64,000 bases of DNA from Leptobrachium leishanense (Eukaryota; Chordata; Amphibia; Anura; Megophryidae), in the NCBI GenBank assembly GCA_009667805.1, contig CM019069.1, forward strand, positions 54,936,422-55,000,421, written 5' to 3'. A program made the position numbers and the translations under genes. A model generated the notes under the pieces. That model searched no databases. It saw only the letters and a list, made by a program, of their open reading frames with translations, and was not told the origin of the DNA. How positions within the stretch are numbered: the stretch's first letter is position 1; every line of letters starts with the position of its first letter. Of this stretch, positions 24,422 to 34,863 are shown one piece after another.

Positions 24422-24489
24422 AACACAAAAAACAGAACAAGGTGGGGCTCAATACGCCACTCCACAGGGCATAACCCAACAATTGATCA

Positions 24490-25887
24490 GGAAAAACAAT
24501 TGCACACAAGCTGCAACGAGAGTGGCAACAAAATATGACTTTATTAATAGAAAAAAGCAACCAACCAGAGTAATAAAAAGAGAGGGGTGGTCAATAACAA
24601 AGAGAGGTAAGGTAGTACTATATCGTATAGTAAGTAGCCCAGGCATACACCATTAAAGAGCAATGACTACCTATACCTCGGTGGTTCAAGCCACCTACAT
24701 AACCAAATTGGGAGGCACACTAGAGGAAAACCCAGCAATAGCCATAATGCAAAGAAAGACCACAATGAAAGTTAAGGAATTAACTGTTAAAAACAAAGAG
24801 GAGCATAACTCGACCGGTTTCGCCCAACCAGGGCTTAGTCAAGAGATGAAGTGCTCGCCTGTCACCCCCCCCATAAATACCGATTGAACAATTAGAGGTA
24901 ATGAGATACAACCAGCTGGAAACCGGCGCCCATCCTGAACGACCAGTTCCAATAACGGCGTTTCCTGACACGTGGGTGGTCATGTGATGCATACAACCAA
25001 TAGATGGAGGAGGTGATCGTATCCTAGCAACCGTAAAGCCAGCGGGCAACACAAATTGCACAAAGCATCTATCTGCCCGGACCGGGATCATGTGATAACA
25101 GCTGGCCAATGTGGTGAAGGAAAGAGAGGCATTCTTTATGTTATTATTATCACTCACTAGGCAGCCCTAACGACCACGGGGATAATGCCACATAAAGCAA
25201 CAAGAAATAGACAAACAACCATGACGCTGGCATAATAATAACGAGGGCGGGGGAAGCCAATACTGCAAGGTAAAAACGCGATAAGGAAGGAAAAAGGGGT
25301 GATAGCAGCCAACACATAACAGCTAGGCATGGAGGAGCCCTATGTACGAAGGTAACTATCATAATGCTACATAGTACACCATATAAAATGGGATGTTAGG
25401 TGGATAGAACCAATTTAATGTTGGTGAAATTGACCAATGTTGGTAATCCTAACGAGTAAGGCACATATTCGTAAGTGATGCCAGCCATAATGGTCAGATG
25501 ATGATAGCAACCCCAGGAATATAATGAAATATAAATGGTCAAATACTGCCGGCCTATCATGGTAAAAAGTTGGAAATGATAGACACAACACCATTCATAA
25601 TAGGACAGATAAGCCATCAGCTATCAGTGGAGAAGCAACCCTAGTATCCTAGAACCACCCAACAGGGAGGAATTATCAATACCACTGCGCACAAGGAATG
25701 CGACCAAAACAATACATATATAGTATAGAAGATATAAGGACCACATATCCACTGGTCAGTAGTCCGATATGCAAAAGGACATGAACAAAGATAAGGGGGA
25801 GAGACAAGCTAAAAACTACACAGAGGAGTAGGAAGCTTAATGTATAAACCATAACATAGAATAATAGTAATACAATAGCAATACAAT
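24490..25887 (-). repeat. Left arm of the 1.4-kb inverted repeat
   Basis: Almost identical to the reverse complement of 26282-27683, from GGAAAAACAATTGCACAC at the outer edge to ATACAAT at the inner edge. Near the outer end on the minus strand are AATAAAGTCATATTTTGTTG (a polyadenylation-type signal) and the hammerhead-like motif (about 24805-24845). Open frames in the arms are mirrored on both sides and show no protein-family signature. Confidence 0.9.
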
Positions 25888-25938
25888 ATAAGGGACAATA
25901 GAAGCTAACAACTAGAGCAATGCTCATAATGGGTAACC

Positions 25939-26068
25939 TCAAATAAAGGGGACAAATGTAAAACCTTCATTAAGGCCCGATGGTGATCTGGTATTGAGAC
26001 GATATATCCAAAACGCTTCACGTCTAAGTAACTTGTTATCAAGATCACCTTTCTTGTCTTGAACCAGG
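25939..26068 (-). pseudogene. Penelope-like ORF, extreme C-terminus (end of GIY-YIG region)
   Basis: The minus strand reads QDKKGDLDNKLLRREA then FWIYRLNTRSPSGLNEG and stops at TGA (25941-25939). The pattern E-x-FWI-x-x-L-x-T-x-x-P-x-GLN is the conserved end of the Penelope GIY-YIG endonuclease ORF. Upstream coding is cut off at about 26068, where a fragment in the opposite orientation begins, so the gene is a 5'-truncated, rearranged remnant. Confidence 0.75.
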
Positions 26069-26283
26069 ACTCATACTGGTGCTGATGCTCCTTATGATCA
26101 CACTGGGGCTTCAACATCGGAATATGAATCATCTGATAATGAAATTTCATCTAATGAGGATGAGCCTAACACGGTAACTCCAGCCAAATCCAGGGGTATA
26201 TTGAAGAAATCTGTGTCTTGTTTAGACCTTCATTATACCCTGCCCCAGAGACGGGGGAAACGGACGGCTCCACCTGTTACAAT
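26065..26283 (+). pseudogene. Coding-like acidic fragment, inverted in the Penelope-like insertion
   Basis: An open plus-strand frame reads TRTHTGADAPYDHTGASTSE, then ESSDNEISSNEDEP and LHYTLPQRRGKRTAPP, running into the right arm. Codon-like composition and the acidic/Ser run suggest an internal or N-terminal part of the element's ORF in reverse relative to the C-terminal piece. I cannot name a domain. Confidence 0.4.
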
Positions 26284-27683
26284 TGTATTGCTATTGTATT
26301 ACTATTATTCTATGTTATGGTTTATACATTAAGCTTCCTACTCCTCTGTGTAGTTTTTAGCTTGTCTCTCCTCCTTATCTTTGTTCATGTCCTTTTGCAT
26401 ATCGGACTACTGACCAGTGGATATGTGGTCCTTATATCTTCTATACTATATATGTATTGTTTTGGTCACATTCCTTGTGCGCAGTGGTATTGATAATTCC
26501 TCCCTGTTGGGTGGTTCTAGGATACTAGGGTTGCTTCTCCACTGATAGCTGATGGCTTATCTGTCCTATTACGAATGGTGTTGTGTCTATCATTTCCAAC
26601 TTTTTACCATGATAGGCCGGCAGTATTTGACCATTTATATTTTATTATATTCCTGGGGTTGCTATCGTCATCTGACCATTATGACTGGCATCACTTATGA
26701 ATATGTGCCTTACTCGTTAGGATTACCAACATTGGTCAATTTCACCAACATTAAATTGGTTCTATCCACCTAACATCCCATTTTATATGGTGTACTATGT
26801 AGCATTATGATAGTTACCTTCGTACATAGGGCTCCTCCATGCCTAGCTGTTATGTGTTGGCTGCTATCACCCCTTTTTCCTTCCTTATCGCGTTTTTACC
26901 TTGCAGTATTGGCTTCCCCCGCCCTCGTTATTATTATGCCAGCGTCATGGTTGTTTGTCTATTTCTTGTTGCTTTATGTGGCATTATCCCCGTGGTCGTT
27001 AGGGCTGCCTAGTGAGTGATAATAATAACATAAAGAATGCCTCTCTTTCCTTCACCACATTGGCCAGCTGTTATCACATGATCCCAGTCCGGGCAGATAG
27101 ATGCTTTGTGCAATTTGTGTGGCCCGCTGGCTTTACGGTTGCTAGGATACGACCACCTCCTCCATCTATTGGTTGTATGCATCACATGACCACCCACGTG
27201 TCAGGAAACGCCGTTATTGGAACTGGTCGTTCAGGATGGGCGCCGGTTTCCAGCTGGTTGTATCTCATTACCTCTAATTGTTCAATCGGTATTTATGGGG
27301 GGGGGGGGTGACAGGCGAGCACTTCATCTCTTGACTAAGCCCTGGTTGGGCGAAACCAGTCGAGTTATGCTCCTCTTTGTTTTTAACAGTTAATTCCTTA
27401 ACTTTCATTGTGGTCTTTCTTTGCATTATGGCTATTGCTGGGTTTTCCTCTAGTGTGCCTCCCAATTTGGTTATGTAGGTGGCTTGAACCACCGAGGTAT
27501 AGGTAGTCATTACTCTTTAATGGTGTATACCTGGGCTACTTACTATACGATATAGTACTACCTTACCTCTCTTTGTTATTGACCACCCCTCTCTTTATAT
27601 TACTCTGGTTGGTTGCTTTTTTCTATTAATAAAGTCATATTTTGTTGCCACTCTCGTTGCAGCTTGTGTGCAATTGTTTTTCC
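26282..27683 (+). repeat. Right arm of the 1.4-kb inverted repeat
   Basis: Mirror of 24490-25887. Differences are few, for example a longer G-run at 27298-27308 and GAAACCAG instead of GAAACCGG near 27352. It ends CAATTGTTTTTCC at the insertion boundary. Confidence 0.9.
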
Positions 27684-27776
27684 ACTTTCAAAATTTCACA
27701 TTCCTAGGTTAAACGGTTTCAGCTGGGCGTTGATGAGTCAGTCAGTCAGTCAGGACTTTCGCGTTTATATATATAG
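27684..27776 (+). mobile_element. Non-LTR-like repeat, 3' portion
   Basis: Resumes after the Penelope-like insertion with ACTTTCAAAATTTCACATTC and ends GATGAGTCAGTCAGTCAGTC ... TATATATATAGATG. Continuous with 23091-24421 before the insertion. Confidence 0.55.
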
Positions 27777-28739
27777 ATGTATTTATGCATAATGAATTTG
27801 AAACCCCAATTAATCTTCTTTTTGGGACTGCCCTTGTCATAATTGCTCCTAAGGAATGGACAGCTATGCTACGGTCTTGAAGCCTCAAATCAGCAAACAT
27901 TTGCCCTACTCCCACCAGCTATTGGGCAAACCCCTGGTGAGCTGTAATGGCCTGTCAATGGACTGCAGGCTGAATGGGCAGATCAAAGACCTTCCCAGGT
28001 GGCCTAGGTAAATCCTGTATGGGCAAGTTAGAGAATAATAAAAGATCTGTCCAAACGGCCCAGCATTGTGCTCCATCTACAGGTATCTGAACCACAGCAG
28101 GACCTTCTGACCCTGTCCAGTCTTGATTAGAGGCACCCACTCGGAACATTTTCATCTTTGCTACAATATTGGCAGATTTCAGCGTACACATAATGTAACT
28201 AAGAATTTAATTTTGTTTTGCTGAAACAATCGCATTGGCGAATACACACTGAGGCCTCAAAGGGTTTCTAAGCTGATCGACCCAATGTTAACAGTGCTCA
28301 CACATCTGCTATGATTACAATTTCACATTAAGCCCATTACGACTAACATTTATTAGATTTTAATACACAATAATATCAACATTCTTTCCCGTAGACAGTA
28401 GATAAGATGTTACACATACAAAGGAGAATTTAATGCCTCTGTGATGTTCCACTGCAGGCGTGTGGTTTAATTCAAGATTTGCTTTGTTTCCTAACGAGAT
28501 CATTACCAACATTTAATTTACAATGAACAATATTTTTTCACAGGCTCCACATTTTTCTGTGAAATTTACCACTGCCTAGAAGCAGATAAATGATCCATTA
28601 CGATTGCAGAATGGCATCTAATAGGCAACATAATGCATGGAAAATAAAGATGATTTGTTTGAACAACAATTGAGAGCCAGACATATTTACTCTGAATATA
28701 AATATCATAATAGAAAGGAAACCGTAAATAAAATACAAA
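27777..28739. other. Non-coding stretch, nothing identified
   Basis: AT-rich sequence without recognised coding, repeat termini or RNA gene. Confidence 0.4.
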
Positions 28740-28814
28740 GGGCCCTATTTCCTTCTTGTCGCTAAACGGCAACTGGTAAGGAAAATAAAATATATACATA
28801 CGGCACGAGTTGAA

Positions 28815-29111
28815 CCCTTTGACGCCGCGGGACACACTATGCCATCCATGCGGTGGGAGGGCTTTGAAGCTGCAGGGCGTACATGTACGTCCCGCTGACT
28901 TCAATGGACCACCTCGGCCCCTCCCGCAGCTGGTGCACGCCTGTGGCTGCAGAGACGGCCTAAACGCAGGCAGTCCCCCTGCAGTCAATGACGCGCAGAA
29001 CGCGTGCAGGCCAAAAGCAGCAGCTCGCAGCAGCAACGGTCGGCGAGGCATACCTGTACGCGTCGGCGTTAATCTCCGCCCAACAGGCAACACCTGCCTG
29101 TCCTTAAGGGG
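28815..29111. mobile_element. piggyBac-like GC-rich MITE
   Basis: CCCTTTGACGCCGCGGG at the left (preceded by TGAA, probably a mutated TTAA), CCTTAAGGGG at the right followed by TTAA (29112-29115). The GC-rich interior includes GTACATGTAC. Confidence 0.55.
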
Positions 29112-29215
29112 TTAACCTATCCTAATCCAGCCGCTTTATTAGTGTCTGGCCTTGGAAGGCTCCTGGATCCCACAGGACTCCATGGAGTCCAGTGCCCTCC
29201 TGATGCAAGCTCTAA

Positions 29216-29473
29216 GGCTGGCGGCACACGATTGTTTTGAGAAAGAGGAAGGAACGTCCGTGAAAGTGGGCGTTCCTTCCACTCTCTGCGCTCAGCGTAC
29301 AAAGCGCGATCCTCCTATGGAGAATCGCGCTTTGTATCCTGTCAGCGTCCGTTTAGCTTTTTGACGGGGAGGGCTTTTTCACGTCTGGTGGAGGGCTTTC
29401 CCTGTCAAAAACGCACGGACGCAGGGAATTGCAGGCACACATGAGCCGTAAATACGCTCGTGTGCCGGGGGCC
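29216..29473. mobile_element. PIF/Harbinger-like MITE
   Basis: TAA-GGCTGGCGGCACACGA at the left and TCGTGTGCCGGGGGCC-TAA at the right; the 3-bp TAA duplication fits PIF/Harbinger. The inside has inverted GGAACGTCC/GGGCGTTCC and GCGCGATCCTCC/GAATCGCGC pairs. Confidence 0.75.
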
Positions 29474-29890
29474 TAAGGAGGAAGCGCAGAGGGACGCCGG
29501 GAACTATTTGATCCCTGCCTCCCACTGCTCACGGCGAGAGGAAATGACAGGTTGCGCTGCCCTCTCCACTGTAGGATGAACACTATGGGATTTTTTGTGT
29601 CTTTATTTTAGTGTTTTAAGGGTTTTGCAAGAACAAAAACACTATACACTAGCTTTTGGGAGTAGATATTAAAGAAATACCAGCTACAGAATAGAGGAAC
29701 GAGCATCCATGGAATAGCTTATTCTTCTAATGCCAGGTGCAAATTAACCCATGTCTTCTATACCTTGTATGGGAGGTGTTAATTTACACTAGGGACGCCC
29801 TACATCCAAGCCGCAAGCCAAGCTTGCTTGCGTCAAGGTAAGAATAGCTTCTCCAGCCAATATCTTAACGGCAAGAGGGGAATAGGGCCC

Positions 29891-32800
29891 AAAGACTTTT
29901 ATGAAATGCTTCAAGTTCTGTCAACTGAGAATGTAGGGGTAACAGATCTCTTTGGCTGATATAAGGCAAGGCTGCCATACTTTCTACTCAAACAGAATTT
30001 TACAAAAATAACTACATTCAAGGGTGTTTCCAGGGTTTGTGTACACCGGAAATGCACGGAAATAAAAATTTCTCTGTTTTTGCCAGAGGACTGGCATTCT
30101 CATACATAAAGAAGCTGCTACAGGTAATCTTTTTATGACAGAATTCTTGGCAAGAGCCTATATTTTTTATTAAAGCACCTGAGTGCAGTATTGTTTTGAT
30201 ATGTCTAAGTACTGTACTTCATTGTGTACTGTGATGCAACGATAGAGTCTATATTACACAGAACAAATTTTGGGGAATGTCCCATCAATGGCATCTTTCC
30301 CCACTGGCCCAGGGCTAACTTGTATGCACACAGATCAATGATTTTCAACCTTTCCACCTTGCAGCACCCGGGGAAAGTGCAATAAAATTTGTCAAGGCAA
30401 AACACTAGTTTTTATCTTATTTTAGGATATATTTAAAAACCAGTAACCAGTCAATAAGCTTCAAGTTCTCTTTTGGTTAAAATTACTTCATACTTAATTA
30501 CTACATACAGGAGTCATTTTACGAATGCTGAAGTTGATTAGGGTTAACAGTAACCCTAAAACAGCGCTTGCTCCATTTTCACTTAATTTTTGGGCAACAG
30601 ATTCTGCTCGTGATGAGTAAAAGAAAAAATTAATAAAAAAAAAAGAGGATTAATTCTAATGAACAGGTTCTGCTAACTAAAAAGTAACCCAAGCCATAAA
30701 GCAAAAATAGTAACCCTTACCCTAAAAGAAGCACAAATAGTAAACCTGACTACAGCTTTGATTTATCCACCTTAATGGTGTCAGTAAAATGACACTAGTA
30801 TGATGGTAAGTGACTGAAAAAGCAATGGAAGATAAAGTGTGACCTCACTGATGTGTAATATCATATGGCAGCCACGAGGTGACATTGCGTGGTCTTAAAA
30901 ACTTGGGCAATGCGGCCACGTGCAGTTTAATGATGTTCATATCTTCTCTGGCATGTCCTAGAAGCCATGCTTTCCATATCATCTGCAGGATACCACTGGA
31001 TTGAATTTACATATAGTTCAGAAGCACACTAAATCGTCCTACTTTCAGTGCGATGTGCATCACGTTGGACTTATGATGCATAGACCTGGAGATGTAGGCC
31101 TGATCTATATTATTTCCTTGTCCTCTCATGTGCAGAGTTTGTGTAATCTTTGTCATGTATGAATGATGTTATTGTCTATCGTTATGGTCCATGTGTATTT
31201 GTTATCTTTTGATAGGATTGCTCTCAGGAATGTGTTGATCTGCTTTTGTCAGGCAAACACTGCCCCATTATCTGCGGTTTTAGACTGCAATGTTTACCAT
31301 TAACGGTTGTCATTGTCCTGTCTTGTGTAGGAATGTTGAGCAAATATTTATTCCATTATCTGTCCTATTCTAAATTATGTCTCACACTCTGAGAAGCAGG
31401 AGCAGTAATATGGGAATCCCTCACAACATTCTCGAGGGGAGGTTTTGTGTATGTAAATAACCCATGTTTGACCTGATAAATCTCTGTGCCTGTCCCCAAT
31501 AAATGAGTTCCATTTTGACCCTGAAAAGGTCCCAGATATACATCTTTGTAATTTCTGGGGGATGCTAGAAGGCTCTCTACGTGTCCCTGTCCTTAAGCTT
31601 TGTCTAAGGACTGGAGGAAGGCACAGGGGTCCAGCAAGGAAGCATCATTGACAGATGTGACCCGGTCGGGGTACAGAGATGTGTTACACACAGCAGATAA
31701 TGTTCCAGGCCTTTCGTGCTCTTTGCAAATTCTGTTCTTTCTACGCTTAATCACTACTTTGCTCCTGGTCTTGTCTCCATTTCTTGATTCTGCTCTGCTT
31801 CGCACCATAACCCGGCAGCTTACGATTCTTGAATTCATCCTCTGGCTTTGATTATTTCTTCTCCTGTCTTGTACCTACACAACAACCCCTGGGCCTTCAC
31901 ATTCCACTATGAGTCAATAGCTCTGCAGGCTCATGTAACCGTGCCTGTCCTACTGCATCCTTTCAATTTTTAGATTTGTATTGGCCAAGAAAACGATAGA
32001 TCATAATATTGTATGCAGTTATGTTGTTTTGTTCGAATAACAAAATAGGATTCACGAAATAAAAATGAATGGCATCATATACTTTAAAAACACAAATTCC
32101 GAGATAACCCATTTAGTAAATATGCCCCTCTGTCCCTTGAAGATTTATTTCTTGAATGCACAAACCGAAAACTATTATTATTATCCTGCATATCCAATAG
32201 TAATCGTTAGAGAATCTCAAGGTCAGTCAGCCAGATGATAAACTTGGTTTCATGCCATATACTCATTGTTTAGAGAGAAAGAAAAAAAAAATGCTTATTT
32301 CATCATATTAAAATAGCTTAGGGAGCAGATGTTATGGAGATCAAATCATATCAGATTAACACTGAAGTGTCTTCTCTATAGGTACAGCGGTGCATCAGCA
32401 TAAGCTCAATTTATATGAAAATGTATGCGAATGGTATGCATTACACCTGCCTCATGTCTAATGATCTCGAGATCACTGCATCTTGGAAGCTGCAACTAGT
32501 TTATTCTTCACTATTGATTTCCTTGTCAGGATTTAAATGCATATTTCCGATAGCATGAAACCATTCAAAGCAGTTACTGTGATGATTTAATACTTCTGTT
32601 TTTCCAGTCTTTGCCTACAGCTTCTCTTCATCGCCCATTACTTTCAAATGTGTGATCAAACTATTGTTAGCATAACACTTCATATAAAAAGGATCATTTT
32701 CGGTGTCACTGTCTTCGTAACAGGCGTCTTAGCAAGAAAATGTAATAAGTAATGAAAAGTGACGAAAACGGGCTCCCTTTTTAAAACACGCTCAAAATAT

Positions 32801-33149
32801 ATAAGCAGAAAACAACCGTGGAGAGCAGCAACTGTCAGCCTAGGTTCCGAAGGTCTTGTTATTCCTGGAATGTTTTGGGTGTGCGCATCCAACCCCCTTC
32901 ATATTTCTGCACCCATTATTAAACCAGCTATAAAGATTAAAGCAGGAGGGGAAATCTGTTGGGAATGTTATGTATCCTGGGAGGTAAATAAACGCTTATA
33001 ATAAAAATATAGGTTGAAGGAACATAAAATCTGTTCACTGTGAATCAATGAGATCTCCATAAGCAGATCATATATCATTGAACCTAAAAAAAACAAAAAC
33101 AAGGGATATATAGCACAGCCTAATTACATACTTAAAAAGTTTCTCTTAA
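29891..33149. other. Non-coding stretch, nothing identified
   Basis: No supported gene or clear mobile element. 31560-31870 has a pyrimidine-rich texture that could be a decayed retroelement. This is the intergenic region beyond the CWC22 3' end. Confidence 0.4.
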
Positions 33150-33601
33150 TCCCTTCACTGCCAAGTGATTTTCCCAAAAAACATTGTCAGAAACCAGTGC
33201 TTTTTTTAAAAAATCATTTAAAATTATACATTAAGAAATATTTGAGCTTATACCCATTGTATGTCTTACTGTAAATAACCTATATTGGCCAGTAGATGGC
33301 GCCATCTGCGAAAATTAGTTACAGCAGTTTGAGTTGCTGGTCTATTTTCCCCCTGCATCAGCTGCTGAAAGCCCAATATAAGGGTAACATTAGAAGATTT
33401 TACCCAGTGTTAGCTCTTTGTGCATTATGCCCACAGGGCTAAAACTTTGGGGGAACCTTCTGCAGCCCAAAAGCTAACGAAATTATTTTGCTGCAAACAA
33501 ATTTAATTTGCTTTTGGGCTACAGATCACCAGATTAAGATATCTCAATGTAAGGGCACGGATGGTGCCTTCGAATCTTGAGATATCTCAGTAGTGAAGGG
33601 G
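33150..33601. mobile_element. piggyBac-like MITE family A, copy 4
   Basis: TTAA (33146-33149), then TCCCTTCACTGCCAAGTG; right end CTCAGTAGTGAAGGGG and TTAA (33602-33605). Opposite orientation to copies 3 and 5. Confidence 0.8.
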
Positions 33602-34222
33602 TTAATTTTGGACGGCCTGGCTTTACTGTGATTTTGTTTTAATGAAGACTGAGCTGCTCTAGGAGCCAAGAGCACCATAGTGATAAGCCCCAAATGTATA
33701 ATCTGTCATGTGCATTGTTGTCTTTTGAAGCCATTGTAACCAGACCTTCATGATATAATGGGCTCTACTTAATCCTCTGTCAAGAGGATTTGAGATCTTT
33801 TACATTAAAGATTAAGACAGATGCATAACAAAGCAGTTGTCCAATATATTTCTGTTGAATACACTGGCAAATTTAAACACTGATTATCACCGCTACAAAC
33901 ATGCATTTCTAGTTGACAAATTCTAGATTACTTGCCCTTGCTACTCTTTAAAACAAGCAAACACGCCCCCCCCAAAAAAAAAAAAAAAAAAAAAATGTAA
34001 TGCTTTAATTATTGGCCTGCAATATTAGCTTCAATGTGTACTAAGTATCTGATGAAAGATTACAAACCTTTATATGCATTTACAAAGCAGGGAAAATCCA
34101 TTTATAATTTTTTTTAAAACGCAAATTTTCCTGGTGCTCATGGGATGATAAAATGCTCAAATTCTTCTTTTGAAATGGTAAAAGGAAAAAAAAAAAAAAA
34201 AAACACACCTAAAAGAGCGATA

Positions 34223-34228
34223 TTTATT
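34223..34228 (-). promoter_or_regulatory. Candidate CWC22 polyadenylation signal (distal)
   Basis: A second minus-strand AATAAA about 400 bases after the stop, an alternative 3' end. Which signal is used cannot be decided from sequence. Confidence 0.4.
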
Positions 34229-34450
34229 TTGTTGCTCATAGACTACCAATTGAAAATCTGATACAAGAGTCCCTGAATTTGAAGCTCAGTAGAAACCACA
34301 ATAACCACTGGTTACAAAAGATCGGATTTTAATAAAAGACACATGAAAAGTTTGTTTCAAAACTGTAAAAGTATAGTTTCACATGTCACAGGTAGCTGCT
34401 TACAAAACAGCTTTGGTTTTGGCACCATTTCTCCGATTGATAAATGCCAT

Positions 34451-34456
34451 TTTATT
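34451..34456 (-). promoter_or_regulatory. Candidate CWC22 polyadenylation signal (proximal)
   Basis: AATAAA on the minus strand about 180 bases after the CWC22 stop. No other gene follows, so it is a reasonable 3' end. Cleavage would be expected 10-30 bases further down (about 34420-34440). Confidence 0.5.
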
Positions 34457-34633
34457 ACAGTCACCCCAACCAAATGTGTTAAATGGTGTTCCGGAATAGG
34501 AAAGTACCACGGGATCTATGTACACAGTACTGTGCCAAGGGGTGTATTAAGTAAAAACAATGCAGTTACTTTGCAAACACCCTTATATTATACAAGGCAT
34601 GAAAAGGAGTGGCGGAAAAAAAAAAGCATCTGG

Positions 34634-34863
34634 TTAATGAGACTTAAGGGATGACCTGTGAGAACTCCTAGAGTGCAAGGAGTGCTTTGAGCTACTTTCA
34701 GACTTTCTTGACCTCTCCTCGGGTCGGTCATCTGATCTGTCCTTGTGGCGTTTTCCATCTGTCGGTTCCTTGCGCCGTTCTTCTTGGTATGCCTGCTTTT
34801 TAGGAGGCGTTTTATGGGAATGTTTATTTTTCTTCTGTGATGTCTTTTTTCTTTTATGTGAAT
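34634..34863 (-). CDS. CWC22: CWC22 terminal coding exon: basic RS tail and stop
   Basis: The acceptor AAATTCAG ends at 34864. 75 codons rich in Lys, Arg, Ser and His follow ([17 protein letters not shown] near the start, [11 protein letters not shown] at the end), then TAA at 34636-34634. This is the nuclear RS/basic tail. It is shorter than the human tail and lacks the long R/E-rich repeats I expect there. Either the lineage has a shorter tail or another splice form uses an exon I could not recognise between 34864 and 37524. Confidence 0.88.

Larger units (their letters stand above)
24422..27683 (-). mobile_element. Penelope-like element insertion with inverted terminal arms
   Basis: A 3.26-kb insertion flanked by a 14-bp duplication CACTTTCAAAATTT (24408-24421 and 27683-27696, sharing one base with the end). 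It consists of two arms of about 1.4 kb in inverted orientation (24490-25887, 26282-27683), a 394-bp centre holding the C-terminal end of a Penelope-type ORF and a second coding-like fragment, plus a 68-bp tail at the left. Penelope elements are known to carry terminal repeats in direct or inverted orientation. Both arms contain a GGGCGAAAC motif resembling a degenerate hammerhead. Confidence 0.75.
28740..29890. mobile_element. GGGCCCTATT MITE with two nested elements
   Basis: Ends GGGCCCTATTTCC and GGGGAATAGGGCCC. The inner 28815-29111 and 29216-29473 are separate insertions. The same terminal type, intact and short, is at 58699-58828. Confidence 0.6.

Noticed and set aside
25150..27019. Identical hydrophobic ORFs on opposite strands (for example 25150-25362 and 26807-27019)
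   Set aside because: They are mirror images within the 1.4-kb inverted arms and show no family signature; not a duplicated gene.
28566..29115. ORFs of 175 and 101 codons on opposite strands
   Set aside because: They lie in a GC-rich piggyBac-like MITE, with no coding signature.
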